Shown one piece after another: positions 33,565 through 42,303 of a DNA stretch of 62,912 nucleotides (positions are counted from its first letter, which is position 1; every line of letters starts with the position of its first letter). The notes under the pieces were generated by a model. It saw only the letters and a list, made by a program, of their open reading frames with translations. It was not told the origin of the DNA and did no database searches. Made by a program: the position numbers and the translations under genes. The DNA is from Streptomyces spinoverrucosus (GTDB lineage Bacteria; Actinomycetota; Actinomycetes; Streptomycetales; Streptomycetaceae): the NCBI RefSeq assembly GCF_006539505.1, contig NZ_BJND01000056.1, forward strand, positions 1-62,912, in the 5' to 3' direction.

Positions 33565-35240
33565 AGCAGGGCCTCCGGGATGTCCAGGTGGCGGGAGCGC
33601 AGCCATTCGCCGAGGGCCTTGGCCTGCGGGTCGAAGCGGGCCTGCGCGGCGACGCCCTGGCCGAGGATGCCTTCGACGACGAAGTTGAGGGCGCGAAGGT
33701 TGGGCAGGACGTGGCGGGTGACATTCAATTCGCGGCACTCGGGCAGGAGTTGCTGGAATCTGTCGGCCGTCAGCTCGTGTGCGAGCCACCGCCAGGCTTC
33801 GTCCGTACGGGCCCACACCCCGACATTGGCGTTCCCGCCCTTGTCGCCGCTGCGGGCACCGGCGACGAGGCCGAGGGGGGCGCGCCTTCTGGGTCCGTCC
33901 GGCAGCGGCTCGGGCAGGGGAGGCTCCGGTACGACGTCGAGTACGACGGTGTCGTGGGGCGGAACCACAGGGATACGGCGTCCGTCGTGGAGGACCGCCA
34001 TATGTGGGACGACGCCATGGGGGACGTACACATCCTCGAAGACCCCATACGGGGTGCCCTTTCCGGGTGGCGCCAGCACATGGAAGCCGGGGTAGCTGGC
34101 GAGTGCCAGTTCGACGGCGGCCGCGCTGAGGGTGCGGCCGACGGTCTCCTGGTCGGGGTCGCGCACGACGAGGCGGAGCAGGGCGCTGGCCGTCTCCTCG
34201 GTGTCGGCGTCGGGGCGGTCGGTGCGGACGAGATCCCAACGGATCTCGGCGGGCGGTGACTTGTCGAGCGCGTCCGCCATTTGCTGCCGTACCAGCGCGG
34301 CCTTTGCCTCGATGTCGAGGCCGGTGAGGACGAAGGTGACCTCGTTGCGGAAGCCGCCGAGGCGGTTCAGGCCGACCTTGAGGGTCGGGGGCGGGGCCTC
34401 TCCTCGTACGCCCTCGATACGGACGCGGTCGGGGGCCTCCTGGGTGAGGCGGACGGTGTCGAGGCGGGCGGTGACGTCGGGGCCCGGGTAGCGGGGGCCG
34501 CCGGTCTCGTAGAGGAGCTGGGCGGTGACCGTGCCGATGTCGACGAAACCGCCGGTGCCGGGGTGTTTGGTGATGACGGAGGTGCCGTCGGGGTGCAGTT
34601 CGGCGAGGGGGAAGCCGGGGCGGCGGAGGTCGGCCTGGCGCTCGTGGAAGAAGGAGTAGTTGCCGCCGGTGGCCTGGGTGCCGCACTCCAGGACGTGACC
34701 GGCGACGACGGCGCCCGCGAGGCGGTCGTACTCCCCCGGCTGCCAGCCGAAGTGCGCGGCGGCGGGCCCGGTGACCAGGGCCGCGTCCGTCACCCGCCCG
34801 GTGACGACGATGTCGGCGCCCTCCCTCAGACAGGCGGCGATGCCGAAACCGCCGAGGTAGGCGTGGGCGGCGAGGCTGCCGGGGTGGGCGGCGGTGAGGT
34901 CGTCGCCCTCGACGTGCGCGACGCGGACGGGGATGCCGAGTCGGTCGGCCAACTGCCGTACGGCGTCGGCGAGTCCGGCCGGGTTGAGGCCGCCCGCGTT
35001 GGTGACGACGCGGACGCCCCGGTCGTGGGCGAGGCCGAGGCACTCCTCCAGCTGGCGCAGGAAGGTGCGGGCGTAACCGGCCGTGGGGTCCTTCAGGCGG
35101 TCCCGGGCCAGGATGAGCATGGTCAGCTCAGCGAGGTAGTCGCCGGTGAGGACGTCGAGTTCGCCGCCGGTGAGCATCTCGCGCAGGGCGTCGAAGCGGT
35201 CGCCGTAGAAGCCGGAGGCGTTGCCTATGCGCAGCGTCAC
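33561..35240 (-). CDS. AtuA-family (acyclic terpene utilisation, DUF1446) protein
   Basis: 559 aa, GTG 35240 (VTLRIGNASGFYGDRF). DUF1446/AtuA core about 1-440 (GGELDVLTGDYLAELTM, VTNAGGLNPAG, GRVTDAALVTGPAAAHFGW), then the small AtuA C-terminal domain about 460-550 (ARSGDKGGNANVGVWAR). AtuA is needed for growth on citronellol/geraniol in Pseudomonas, though its chemistry is unclear. Both junctions are 4-bp overlaps, so it is a fixed part of this operon. Confidence 0.9.
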   Translation of the reverse strand: MTLRIGNASGFYGDRFDALREMLTGGELDVLTGDYLAELTMLILARDRLKDPTAGYARTFLRQLEECLGLAHDRGVRVVTNAGGLNPAGLADAVRQLADRLGIPVRVAHVEGDDLTAAHPGSLAAHAYLGGFGIAACLREGADIVVTGRVTDAALVTGPAAAHFGWQPGEYDRLAGAVVAGHVLECGTQATGGNYSFFHERQADLRRPGFPLAELHPDGTSVITKHPGTGGFVDIGTVTAQLLYETGGPRYPGPDVTARLDTVRLTQEAPDRVRIEGVRGEAPPPTLKVGLNRLGGFRNEVTFVLTGLDIEAKAALVRQQMADALDKSPPAEIRWDLVRTDRPDADTEETASALLRLVVRDPDQETVGRTLSAAAVELALASYPGFHVLAPPGKGTPYGVFEDVYVPHGVVPHMAVLHDGRRIPVVPPHDTVVLDVVPEPPLPEPLPDGPRRRAPLGLVAGARSGDKGGNANVGVWARTDEAWRWLAHELTADRFQQLLPECRELNVTRHVLPNLRALNFVVEGILGQGVAAQARFDPQAKALGEWLRSRHLDIPEALL

Positions 35241-36031
35241 CGGGCGTCCCCCTGCGGCGGGCGGCCACTGCCGGGCGGGCCCGCGAAGGCCTGCGCGATG
35301 TCCAGCCAGCGGTCGGCGTCGGGACCCTCGGCGCGTACGGCGAGGTCGTCGCGGTGGGCGCGCTGGGTGACCAGGAGGGCGAAGTCGACGGCGAGGCCGG
35401 TGACGCGCTGGGCGGCGCCTTCGGGGCCGTACGTCCACAACTCACCCGAGGGGCTGGTCAGTTCCACGCGAAACTCCTCGCCCGGCGCCGGCAGGCCGTG
35501 CACGCCGAAGGCGAAGTCGCGGGCGCGGACCCCGATGCGGACCACATGCTTCAGCCGGTCGGTGGGTGGGCGGACCACACCCAGGGCGTCGGCGATGTCC
35601 TGGCCGTGGGCCCAGGTCTCCATGATCCGGCCGGTGGCCATGGCGGCGGCGGACATAGGCGGGCCGTACCAGGGGAAACGCGCGCCGCGCGGGGCCGTGC
35701 GCAGCGCCGTGTCGAGGGCGGTACGTCCTTCCCGCCACGTCGCCAGCAGCTCACTCGGCGCGAGCCGGGCGCCCTCCTCGGCGCCCTCGTCGACGAAGGA
35801 GTCCGGCGCGGCGAGGGCCTTCTCGGCCAGCGTCCGGAACGCGTCGGCGTCCGTGACGGCGAGGAGGGCAGACCGGTCGGTCCAGGCGAGGTGAGCGATC
35901 TGGTGGGCGATGGTCCATCGGGGCGCGGGGGTGGGGAGCGCCCACTGGTCCGGTTCCAAATCTGCGACGAGCCGGTCGAGTTCGTCGCTTTCGGCACGCA
36001 GGTCGTCGAAGACGGGGGTCGGGTCGGCCAT
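35237..36031 (-). CDS. TIGR03084-type DinB/maleylpyruvate-isomerase-fold protein
   Basis: 264 aa, ATG 36031 with a good CTCCTCCCC ribosome site; the frame extends upstream to 36094 but without need. Four-helix DinB/MDMPI fold (about 1-150) with putative metal-binding His in APRWTIAHQIAHLAW and ETWAHGQDI. The C-terminal domain (about 170-255) is typical of the actinobacterial TIGR03084 family. First gene of the operon, overlapping the AtuA-like gene. Possible thiol-dependent isomerase or hydrolase; exact role unknown. Confidence 0.87.
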   Translation of the reverse strand: MADPTPVFDDLRAESDELDRLVADLEPDQWALPTPAPRWTIAHQIAHLAWTDRSALLAVTDADAFRTLAEKALAAPDSFVDEGAEEGARLAPSELLATWREGRTALDTALRTAPRGARFPWYGPPMSAAAMATGRIMETWAHGQDIADALGVVRPPTDRLKHVVRIGVRARDFAFGVHGLPAPGEEFRVELTSPSGELWTYGPEGAAQRVTGLAVDFALLVTQRAHRDDLAVRAEGPDADRWLDIAQAFAGPPGSGRPPQGDAR

Positions 36032-36064
36032 GGGGAGGAGCGTGACAGCGCCCCCGGAACAAAT

Positions 36065-36076
36065 CAAGCACGCTTG
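36065..36076. promoter_or_regulatory. Candidate TetR operator, CAAGC-AC-GCTTG
   Basis: A 12-bp palindrome 33 bp upstream of the first gene of the acyl-CoA operon, in an unusually AT-rich stretch. TetR regulators of fatty-acid and steroid catabolism commonly bind CAAG..CTTG palindromes. The operon's own TetR (25948-26607) is the likely ligand. Inference from sequence pattern and position. Confidence 0.5.
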
Positions 36077-36151
36077 CATGATTTTGTTTTCCACAACCCC
36101 GGCACCTGTGCGCGTCCGTGCGGCTACTCTCGGTCACGGGAGGTGGTTGGC

Positions 36152-36997
36152 GTGCGAAGTCGTGAACTGGACCCGAGTGCATCGCCGTTGGACTACTACG
36201 GCTACGAGCTGCGGCGCTGCCGGGAGGCGGCGGGACTGACGTTGGCGCAGCTCGGCGCGATCGTCTTCTGCACCGGGTCACTGATCGGGCAGATCGAGAC
36301 AGCGGCGAGGGTCCCTCAACGGGACTTCTCGGAGCGGGTGGATGCTGCGCTGGGGACGGACGGGTTGTTCTCCCGGCTGGTGGGGCTGGTGCTGCGGAGT
36401 CAGTTGCCGGGGTGGTTTCAGCCGTATGCGGAGATGGAGGCGAAGGCTGCGTATATCTCCACGTACCAGTGCCAGTTGGTCTACGGGCTCTTGCAGACGG
36501 AGGCGTACGCGCGAGCCGTTCTGAGCGTCGAGCACTCGAAACGGCTCGACGAGATGGTCGCGGCGCGGTTGGACCGACAGCGCATTCTGGAGCGCGAGCA
36601 GCCGCCAGTGCTGTGGGTCGTACTGGACGAGGCGGTACTGCATCGAGCGATCGGCGGCCGGGAGGTGATGCGAGGCCAACTAGCACACTTGTTGGACCTG
36701 TTCGGCCAACCGTGGATGGAGATCCAGGTGCTGCCGTTCTCGGCGGGTGAGCACACGGGGATGATGGGCTCGTTCACTCTTCTCCGGTTCGACAGCGAAC
36801 CGGACCTGCACTACAACGAGAGCTACGACCAGGGCCACATGACCGCCAATCCGCAAGTGATCAGGGAGCGTTCCGTCGGCTACGCTCGCTTGCAGGCCGC
36901 CGCCCTCTCACCGAGAGACTCGGCCGACCTGATCACCCGCGTGATGGAGGAACGCTATGGGGAGCAGCCTGAACGTGACGCGAGCGCGGTGGCGTAG
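36152..36997 (+). CDS. XRE-family regulator with DUF5753 domain
   Basis: 281 aa, GTG 36152 with GGGAGG eight bases upstream. N-terminal XRE helix-turn-helix (about 14-65, LRRCREAAGLTLAQLGAIVF), C-terminal DUF5753-type domain (about 90-270, LQTEAYARAVL, LPFSAGEHTGMMGSFTLL). Such genes are paired in Streptomyces with DUF397 genes and affect development and antibiotic production. Here the DUF397 gene starts inside its 3' end (41-bp overlap). Divergent from the acyl-CoA operon. Confidence 0.9.
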   Translation: MRSRELDPSASPLDYYGYELRRCREAAGLTLAQLGAIVFCTGSLIGQIETAARVPQRDFSERVDAALGTDGLFSRLVGLVLRSQLPGWFQPYAEMEAKAAYISTYQCQLVYGLLQTEAYARAVLSVEHSKRLDEMVAARLDRQRILEREQPPVLWVVLDEAVLHRAIGGREVMRGQLAHLLDLFGQPWMEIQVLPFSAGEHTGMMGSFTLLRFDSEPDLHYNESYDQGHMTANPQVIRERSVGYARLQAAALSPRDSADLITRVMEERYGEQPERDASAVA

Positions 36998-37247
36998 GTC
37001 GTCGTACAGCAGCAGCAGCGGCGGCGACTGCGTCGAATGCGCCCCCTTCGGCACCGCCACCTGGCGCAAGTCCTCCTACAGCGGCAGCAGCGGCGGCGAG
37101 TGCGTCGAAGTCGCCGACCTCACCGCCCACATTGCCATCCGCGACTCCAAGAACCCCGCCCACGGGACCCTCACCGTCACCCCGGAGGCCTTCACCACGT
37201 TCGTGTCGGCGGCCTCCCGGGGCGACTTCACAGCGCTCGACGGATGA
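36957..37247 (+). CDS. Tandem DUF397 protein
   Basis: 96 aa with two DUF397 modules. The first is reduced to RWRRSSYSSSSGGDCVECA. The second is complete: TWRKSSYSGSSGGECVEVA, then IRDSKNPAHGTLTVTPEAFTTFV. DUF397 proteins are the small partners of XRE/DUF5753 regulators and may form a toxin-antitoxin-like or anti-regulator pair. The ATG at 36957 lies within the preceding gene, so they are coupled. Confidence 0.9.
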   Translation: MGSSLNVTRARWRRSSYSSSSGGDCVECAPFGTATWRKSSYSGSSGGECVEVADLTAHIAIRDSKNPAHGTLTVTPEAFTTFVSAASRGDFTALDG

Positions 37248-37259
37248 ACCACCCGCCGC

Positions 37260-38216
37260 TCAGACCTCGGCGTCACCCGTCCTGCGGCGGCGGACGATGA
37301 ACACCGCTCCCGCGCCGAGCGCCACGGCGGCGCCGCCCGCGAGGGCGAGCTGCGGCAGCGCGGAGGACGAGCCGGTCTCGGCCATGCTGCCGGACGGGGT
37401 CGTAGCGCCCGTCGGTGTGTCGGCCGCGCCGCCCTGCTGCTTCACGGCACCGTCGGACTTGGCGGCCTCGGCACCGTCGTTCTCGCCGTCCTTGCCCTTG
37501 GCGCCCTCGGACTCGTTGCCGCCCTCGGTGTCGTCGCCCTTGTTCCCGCCCGCGCCGGTCTCGCCCTCGGTGTCGTCGCCCTTGTCGCCCTCTTCAAGGG
37601 CCTTCTTGGCGTCGGCGAGGGCCTTGTCGGCGGCCTGCTTGTCGGCGAGCGCCTGCTCCTCCGCCCTCTGCAGCTCGCCGTACTTCCGGGCCTCCGCAAC
37701 CCGCTCGTCGTCCCGCTTCCTGCCGGCCTCGGTCGCCTTGGCCCGGGCGGCGGTCGCCGTCTCCGCGGCTGCCGCGGCCGCGGCCTTCGCCTCGGTCACC
37801 CGCTGCTCCGCCGCCGCCTTCTCCTCCGCGGTCGCGGACTCACCCAGTGCGGCGAGCGCGGCCTGAGCGTCGGACAGCTCCTTGTCGGCGGTCGCCTTGG
37901 CCGCCTCGGCGGCGTCCGCCTCCTCGTCCGCGGCCTTGGCGGCCGCGTCGAGCGGAGTGCCCCCGTCGAGCATCTCCTCAAGGTACTTGTACTGGGCTTC
38001 CCTGGCGGCCACAGCCGCTTCGTACGCCTCCTGCGCCTCCTTCGCCGCCTGCTCCAGCTCTGCGATCGACGGCGTGGACGTCGCCCCTGCCGTCTCCGAC
38101 TGCACCGCGGTGGCCGACGACTTGTCGGCGGCGAGGGCCGGAGTGGCGGACAGCAGCGCGAACGGCGCGGTCACGGCGACGGCGACGGCAGTGGAGACGG
38201 TGCGGCGCAGATTCAT
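37260..38216 (-). CDS. Ala-rich coiled-coil surface protein with LAXTG-like sorting signal
   Basis: 318 aa. Signal peptide (about 1-29, ending ATPALA). Long Ala/Glu/Lys coiled coil (about 45-200), acidic Gly/Asp linker with GDDTEG repeats, then a C-terminal sorting signal: MAETG, hydrophobic helix (LALAGGAAVALGAGAVFIV) and RRRR tail. Streptomyces class E sortases use LAXTG, and MAETG differs only at the first position. Likely wall-anchored; function unknown. Single gene, convergent with the DUF397 gene. Confidence 0.85.
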   Translation of the reverse strand: MNLRRTVSTAVAVAVTAPFALLSATPALAADKSSATAVQSETAGATSTPSIAELEQAAKEAQEAYEAAVAAREAQYKYLEEMLDGGTPLDAAAKAADEEADAAEAAKATADKELSDAQAALAALGESATAEEKAAAEQRVTEAKAAAAAAAETATAARAKATEAGRKRDDERVAEARKYGELQRAEEQALADKQAADKALADAKKALEEGDKGDDTEGETGAGGNKGDDTEGGNESEGAKGKDGENDGAEAAKSDGAVKQQGGAADTPTGATTPSGSMAETGSSSALPQLALAGGAAVALGAGAVFIVRRRRTGDAEV

Positions 38217-38385
38217 ACGAGCCCTTTGGTCGAAAGGCGGAAGCGTAAACGGCGGTGATCATAAGACTCTGTTGTCGGAGGGAACAGCCGAATTCCCCCT
38301 GCTCCAGCGCGCCGCACGATGGCCGCTCAGAGATAAACGTCCCGATTCGGACAGTTGCCCACGGAAACTGGGTTTCTCCTGTGAG

Positions 38386-39354
38386 TCATGTCATTCGCTC
38401 GGCTCCCGCCCTCCGCGCGCGCCGGGTCTGCGTCCGCACCGCCCCCATGCTCGCCGCGATGACCAGGGCGATCGCCGCGGCCTCCGTCGCGGTGAGGGCC
38501 TGGTTGAGGATCAGGAAGCCTGCCGCGGCGGCGATGGCGGGTTCGAGGCTCATGAGGACGGCGAACGTGGCGGCGGGCAGGCGGCGCAGGGCGAGGAGTT
38601 CGAGGGTGTAGGGGAGGACCGAGGAGAGGACGGCGACGGCCGCGCCGAGGGCCAGCGTCACCGGGTCCAGCAGCTTCGCGCCCGACTCCACGATGCCCAG
38701 CGGCAGGAACAGCACCGCCGCCACCGCCATGGCCAGCGCCAGCCCGTCGGCCTGCGGGAACCGGCGGCCCGTACGCGCGCTGAAGACGATGTACGCCGCC
38801 CACATCGCGCCCGCCCCCAGCGCGAAGGCCACGCCGACCAGGTCGAGGCTGTCGAAGCCTCCGCCGCCGAGGAGGAAGACGCCGGCCAGCGCGAGTCCCG
38901 CCCAGACGAGGTTGATCGCGCGGCGGGAGGCCAGGACGGACAGGGCCAGCGGGCCGAGGACCTCAAGCGTGACCGCGGGGCCGAGGGGGATCCGGGCGAG
39001 GGCCTGGTAGAAGAGGCCGTTCATCGCGGCCATCGTGATACCGAAGGCGATGACCGTGCCCCAGTCGGTGCGGGAGTGGCCGCGCAGCCGGGGACGGCAG
39101 ACCACCAGCAGGACCACCGCGGCGACCAGCAGCCGCAGCGTCACGATGCCCAGCGCGCCCGCCCGCGGCATCAGACTGACCGCGAGGGCGCCGCCGAACT
39201 GAACCGACACCCCGCCCGCCAGCACCAGGCCGACCGGGCCGATGGAGCCACCGAGTCGGCCACCCCTGGGCTGTCCCTGGCTCGGCGTGGCCGCCGCGGA
39301 CGGCGCGGACGAGGACGTCACCGGGGACGACGGGGTGGCGCTCGGGGTACTCAC
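38386..39354 (-). CDS. EamA-family transporter (RhtA-like)
   Basis: 322 aa, GTG 39354. After a Ser/Pro-rich N-terminus of about 35 aa come ten predicted membrane helices forming two EamA repeats (VTLEVLGPLALSVLASRR in the first half, LPYTLELLALRRLPAATFAVLMSLEPAIAAAAGFLIL in the second). Relatives export threonine/homoserine or other metabolites. Substrate here unknown. Stands alone, divergent from serC. Confidence 0.9.
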   Translation of the reverse strand: MSTPSATPSSPVTSSSAPSAAATPSQGQPRGGRLGGSIGPVGLVLAGGVSVQFGGALAVSLMPRAGALGIVTLRLLVAAVVLLVVCRPRLRGHSRTDWGTVIAFGITMAAMNGLFYQALARIPLGPAVTLEVLGPLALSVLASRRAINLVWAGLALAGVFLLGGGGFDSLDLVGVAFALGAGAMWAAYIVFSARTGRRFPQADGLALAMAVAAVLFLPLGIVESGAKLLDPVTLALGAAVAVLSSVLPYTLELLALRRLPAATFAVLMSLEPAIAAAAGFLILNQALTATEAAAIALVIAASMGAVRTQTRRARRAGAERMT

Positions 39355-39555
39355 GGGGCCTTCCAGGGGGCTCGGGACCGATCCGGGGAATGTTCAGCTC
39401 GCTGCACTCGCCAGTCCAGAGTAGTGGACTCGGTCAGGCGTGTGAACCGCTTTTGCCACTGACCACCCTGCCCTCCCCCACCGCCCGCGCGAAACGCCGT
39501 CTCACCCGACGGACGACGTTTCGACCAGGTTTCCCCCAGCGGCTAGTCTCCCTTC

Positions 39556-40674
39556 GTGGCTGAGATCCAGATTCCCTCTGACATCAAGCCCGCGGACGGT
39601 CGTTTCGGCGCGGGTCCCTCCAAGGTGCGGACGGAGGCGCTGGACGCCCTCGCCGCGACCGGCACGTCCCTCATGGGCACCTCCCACCGGCAGGCCCCGG
39701 TCAAGAACCTGGTCGGCAAGGTGCGCGAGGGCATCAGCGAGCTGTTCCAGCTCCCCGACGGCTACGAGGTGATCCTCGGCAACGGCGGCTCGACCGCGTT
39801 CTGGGACATCGCGACGCACGGCCTGATCGAGAACAAGTCGCAGCACCTCAGCTTCGGCGAGTTCAGCTCCAAGTTCGCCAAGGCCGCCAAGCTGGCCCCC
39901 TGGCTGGCCGAGCCCGACATCATCTCCGCCGACCCCGGCACGCACCCCGAGCCGGAGGCCGCGGCGGGCGTGGACGTCTACGCGTTCACCCACAACGAGA
40001 CCTCGACCGGCGTCGCCATGCCCATCAAGCGGGTGGCCGGTGCCGACGAGGGCGCCCTCGTCCTCGTGGACGCCACCTCCGGCGCGGGCGGCCTCCCGGT
40101 CGACATCGCCGAGACGGACGTCTACTACTTCGCCCCGCAGAAGTCCTTCGCCTCCGACGGCGGCCTGTGGATCGGCGTCTTCTCCCCCGCCGCGATCGAG
40201 CGCGCCGAGCGCATCCACGCGTCCGGCCGCCACGTCCCGGAGTTCTTCAGCCTGCCGACGGCGATCGACAACTCCCGCAAGAACCAGACGTACAACACCC
40301 CGGCCCTCGCCACCCTCTTCCTGCTCAACGAGCAGCTGGAGTGGATCAACGGCCAGGGCGGTCTCGACTGGGCGGTCCGCCGTACGGCGACCTCCGCGCG
40401 CACGCTGTACGGCTGGGCCGAGGACATCAAGTACGCCAACCCGTTCGTCGCCGACCCGGCCAAGCGCTCGCAGGTCATCGGCACGATCGACTTCACCGAC
40501 GAGGTGGACGCGGCGGCCGTCGCCAAGGTGCTGCGCGCCAACGGCATCGTCGACACCGAGCCGTACCGCAAGCTGGGCCGCAACCAGCTGCGCGTCGCGA
40601 TGTTCCCGGCGATCGACCCGGCGGACATCGAGGCACTGACGAAGTGCGTCGACTATGTGATCGAGAAGCTCTGA
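39556..40674 (+). CDS. serC: Phosphoserine aminotransferase
   Basis: 372 aa, GTG start at 39556. PLP-dependent transamination of 3-phosphohydroxypyruvate with glutamate in serine biosynthesis. It is of the mycobacterial/actinobacterial SerC type: GPSKVRTEAL, LMGTSHRQAPVKNLV, NGGSTAFWD, TFTHNETSTGV-like region, and the PLP Lys196 in YYFAPQKSFASDGG. Length normal. Followed by a strong terminator (40695-40725). Confidence 0.97.
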   Translation: MAEIQIPSDIKPADGRFGAGPSKVRTEALDALAATGTSLMGTSHRQAPVKNLVGKVREGISELFQLPDGYEVILGNGGSTAFWDIATHGLIENKSQHLSFGEFSSKFAKAAKLAPWLAEPDIISADPGTHPEPEAAAGVDVYAFTHNETSTGVAMPIKRVAGADEGALVLVDATSGAGGLPVDIAETDVYYFAPQKSFASDGGLWIGVFSPAAIERAERIHASGRHVPEFFSLPTAIDNSRKNQTYNTPALATLFLLNEQLEWINGQGGLDWAVRRTATSARTLYGWAEDIKYANPFVADPAKRSQVIGTIDFTDEVDAAAVAKVLRANGIVDTEPYRKLGRNQLRVAMFPAIDPADIEALTKCVDYVIEKL

Positions 40675-40694
40675 CGATCCCTGTACGTGAGTTG

Positions 40695-40725
40695 GGGCGC
40701 CCGGCGGACACCGGGCGCCCTTTCT
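40695..40725 (+). terminator. serC terminator
   Basis: Stem GGGCGCCCGG / CCGGGCGCCC (10 bp, perfect) with loop CGGACA, followed by TTTCT. Classic intrinsic terminator 20 bp after the serC stop. The same stem recurs at 42159-42184. Confidence 0.9.
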
Positions 40726-40750
40726 CGTGGAACAGGCCAGCCGGTGCGCG

Positions 40751-41473
40751 TCAGTTGCGGGTCACCATCGTCATGACGCCGTCCGCCCGCCCCGTGACGC
40801 TCAGCCGTATCCGGGTCCCGTCGCTGAGCCCGTCGCTGATCTGGGGGAACCTTGCCTCCAGAGCGGCGACGGGTGCGGCCTGTTCGGCCGGTGTGGTCGG
40901 ATGGCGGAGCCCGCGCACAGCGTCCAGTACGGCGTCCACCACCGGCTGGATCCCGGCAGCCCGGCAGGCGAACCCCAGCGAACGCGCATCGTGCGCGTGG
41001 GCCAGGTGCAGCTCGACCGCCTCGTCCTGATACGCGGCCGCGATGAACTCCTGCACGTCGCCGTGCGCCAGCGTCAGCGGCGTCTCGAAGATCAGGTCGT
41101 ACTCCGGCAGTTGCAGCACCGCCCGCACCATTCCGTACCGTCCGAGGCGGTGACCCTGGAGAAACAGGTCGGCGCCCTTGTCCCGGATCAGCTCGCCGAG
41201 GCCGTCGAGGTCCGCGCGCATCCGGCCGGACAGGCGCAGCAGGATGGCGGGCCTGCCGCTCACTCCGAGGTAGAGCGGCGAGTCGTCCCTGTCCCGCAGC
41301 AGGTCGACGTAAGGGAAGACCCGAGTGGATGTCCAGTGCTCGTCCGCCGGGCGGTCCCGGCGTGCGTCCTGCGCGAACTGCTCCGTCTTGCTGGGCTCCT
41401 TGATCGGAGGCAGCCGCGCCATGAGGTCGGAATCGGTGCCGGTCACGGGGCTTTTCCTGCGGAACCATGGCAT
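40751..41473 (-). CDS. Conserved hypothetical protein
   Basis: 240 aa from ATG 41473 (MPWFRRKSP); GTG 41482 is an alternative. Soluble and mixed alpha/beta, with no motif I recognise. Segments such as ADEHWTSTRVFPYVDLLRDR and QEFIAAAYQDEAVELHLAHAHD look like a conserved actinobacterial family of unknown role. No signal peptide or membrane helix. Convergent with serC, sharing its terminator region. Confidence 0.75.
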   Translation of the reverse strand: MPWFRRKSPVTGTDSDLMARLPPIKEPSKTEQFAQDARRDRPADEHWTSTRVFPYVDLLRDRDDSPLYLGVSGRPAILLRLSGRMRADLDGLGELIRDKGADLFLQGHRLGRYGMVRAVLQLPEYDLIFETPLTLAHGDVQEFIAAAYQDEAVELHLAHAHDARSLGFACRAAGIQPVVDAVLDAVRGLRHPTTPAEQAAPVAALEARFPQISDGLSDGTRIRLSVTGRADGVMTMVTRN

Positions 41474-41630
41474 GCACCGCACATTAGTGCGGGCGGTCCG
41501 GGACCCGTCCCGGCCCGGTCGGTACGACGCCCGAAGACCTCGTGGCGAGGCCTCGTACGCCGACGCCGGTACGCGCGGTTACTCCCGCCGTCAGACGCCC
41601 TCGCCGCCCCCGCCCGGCACCGTTGTGCAG

Positions 41631-42158
41631 GTGAAACCCAGCCGCCTGAAACTGAGCCGGCCCGCACGCCGGGCCACCCTCATCGTCCATGTAGCCGCCT
41701 CCGCCGGCTGGCTCGGGCTCACGCTCGGGCTGCTCGCGCTCGGGATCACCGCGACCACCACAGGGTCCGCGGTGACCGTGGAGGCCTCCGTCCGGGCCAT
41801 GAAGCTGTTCGCCGACTGGCTCCTGCTCCCCGTCGCGTTCCTCACGCTCCTCAGCGGGCTGCTGCTGTCCCTGGGCACCCCGTGGGGGCTGGCCAGGCAC
41901 CGATGGGTCTGCACCAAGTTCTGGCTGACCCTGGCCACGACGACCGCCACGGCCTTCGCGCTGCGCCCCGGGGTGAACTCCGCGGTCGCCGCCGTCACCG
42001 CGGGCGGACCGCTGCCCGACACCGGCGACGTCCTGTTCGGACCGGTCGTCTCGCTGTCCGCCTACGTCTTCATGACGGTGATCTCGGTCCTCAAACCCTG
42101 GGGGCCGACCCGGCGCGGCCGAAGGCTGCGCGCACAGGAGGCCGGGGCACGCGCGTGA
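41631..42158 (+). CDS. DUF2269-like integral membrane protein
   Basis: 175 aa, GTG 41631 (VKPSRLKLSRPARR; GTG 41625 also possible). Four predicted helices: TLIVHVAASAGWLGLTLGLL, LLLPVAFLTLLSGLLL, a less hydrophobic WVCTKFWLTLATTTATAF, and VVSLSAYVFMTVISVL. The pattern (His in helix 1, W-x-x-TK-x-W before helix 3) resembles DUF2269 membrane proteins. Function unknown. Followed directly by a terminator and a MITE. Confidence 0.75.
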   Translation: MKPSRLKLSRPARRATLIVHVAASAGWLGLTLGLLALGITATTTGSAVTVEASVRAMKLFADWLLLPVAFLTLLSGLLLSLGTPWGLARHRWVCTKFWLTLATTTATAFALRPGVNSAVAAVTAGGPLPDTGDVLFGPVVSLSAYVFMTVISVLKPWGPTRRGRRLRAQEAGARA

Positions 42159-42184
42159 GGGCGCCCGGCGAGCACCGGGCGCCC
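42159..42184 (+). terminator. Hairpin after the DUF2269-like gene
   Basis: GGGCGCCCGG-CGAGCA-CCGGGCGCCC, starting one base after the stop. Same stem as the serC terminator, but the T-tract is absent: the MITE begins at the last base of the stem. Confidence 0.8.
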
Positions 42185-42292
42185 TAGGGCCTGTCCGGCG
42201 GATCATGCCGCAGACGCGGGGCCTGGCACGCCCATCTGCGCTTATAGGGCGCCGCCGATTTCCTGCGACCTGATCCGCCGGACAGGCCCTAG
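42184..42292. mobile_element. MITE with perfect 22-bp terminal inverted repeats
   Basis: 109 bp. Left arm 42184-42205 (CTAGGGCCTGTCCGGCGGAT then CA) is the exact complement of the right arm 42271-42292. CTAG sits at both tips and may be the duplicated target. No coding capacity in the 65-bp centre. Such elements move with IS5-family-like transposases in trans. It lies between two converging genes and can itself fold into a hairpin. Confidence 0.88.
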
Positions 42293-42303
42293 CGCATACG
42301 GCT

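Noticed and set aside
30220..34095. 1291-aa plus-strand frame opposite the carboxylase genes
   Set aside because: Antisense of three well-recognised genes, low complexity (Gly/Val/Arg/Asp), no start signal.
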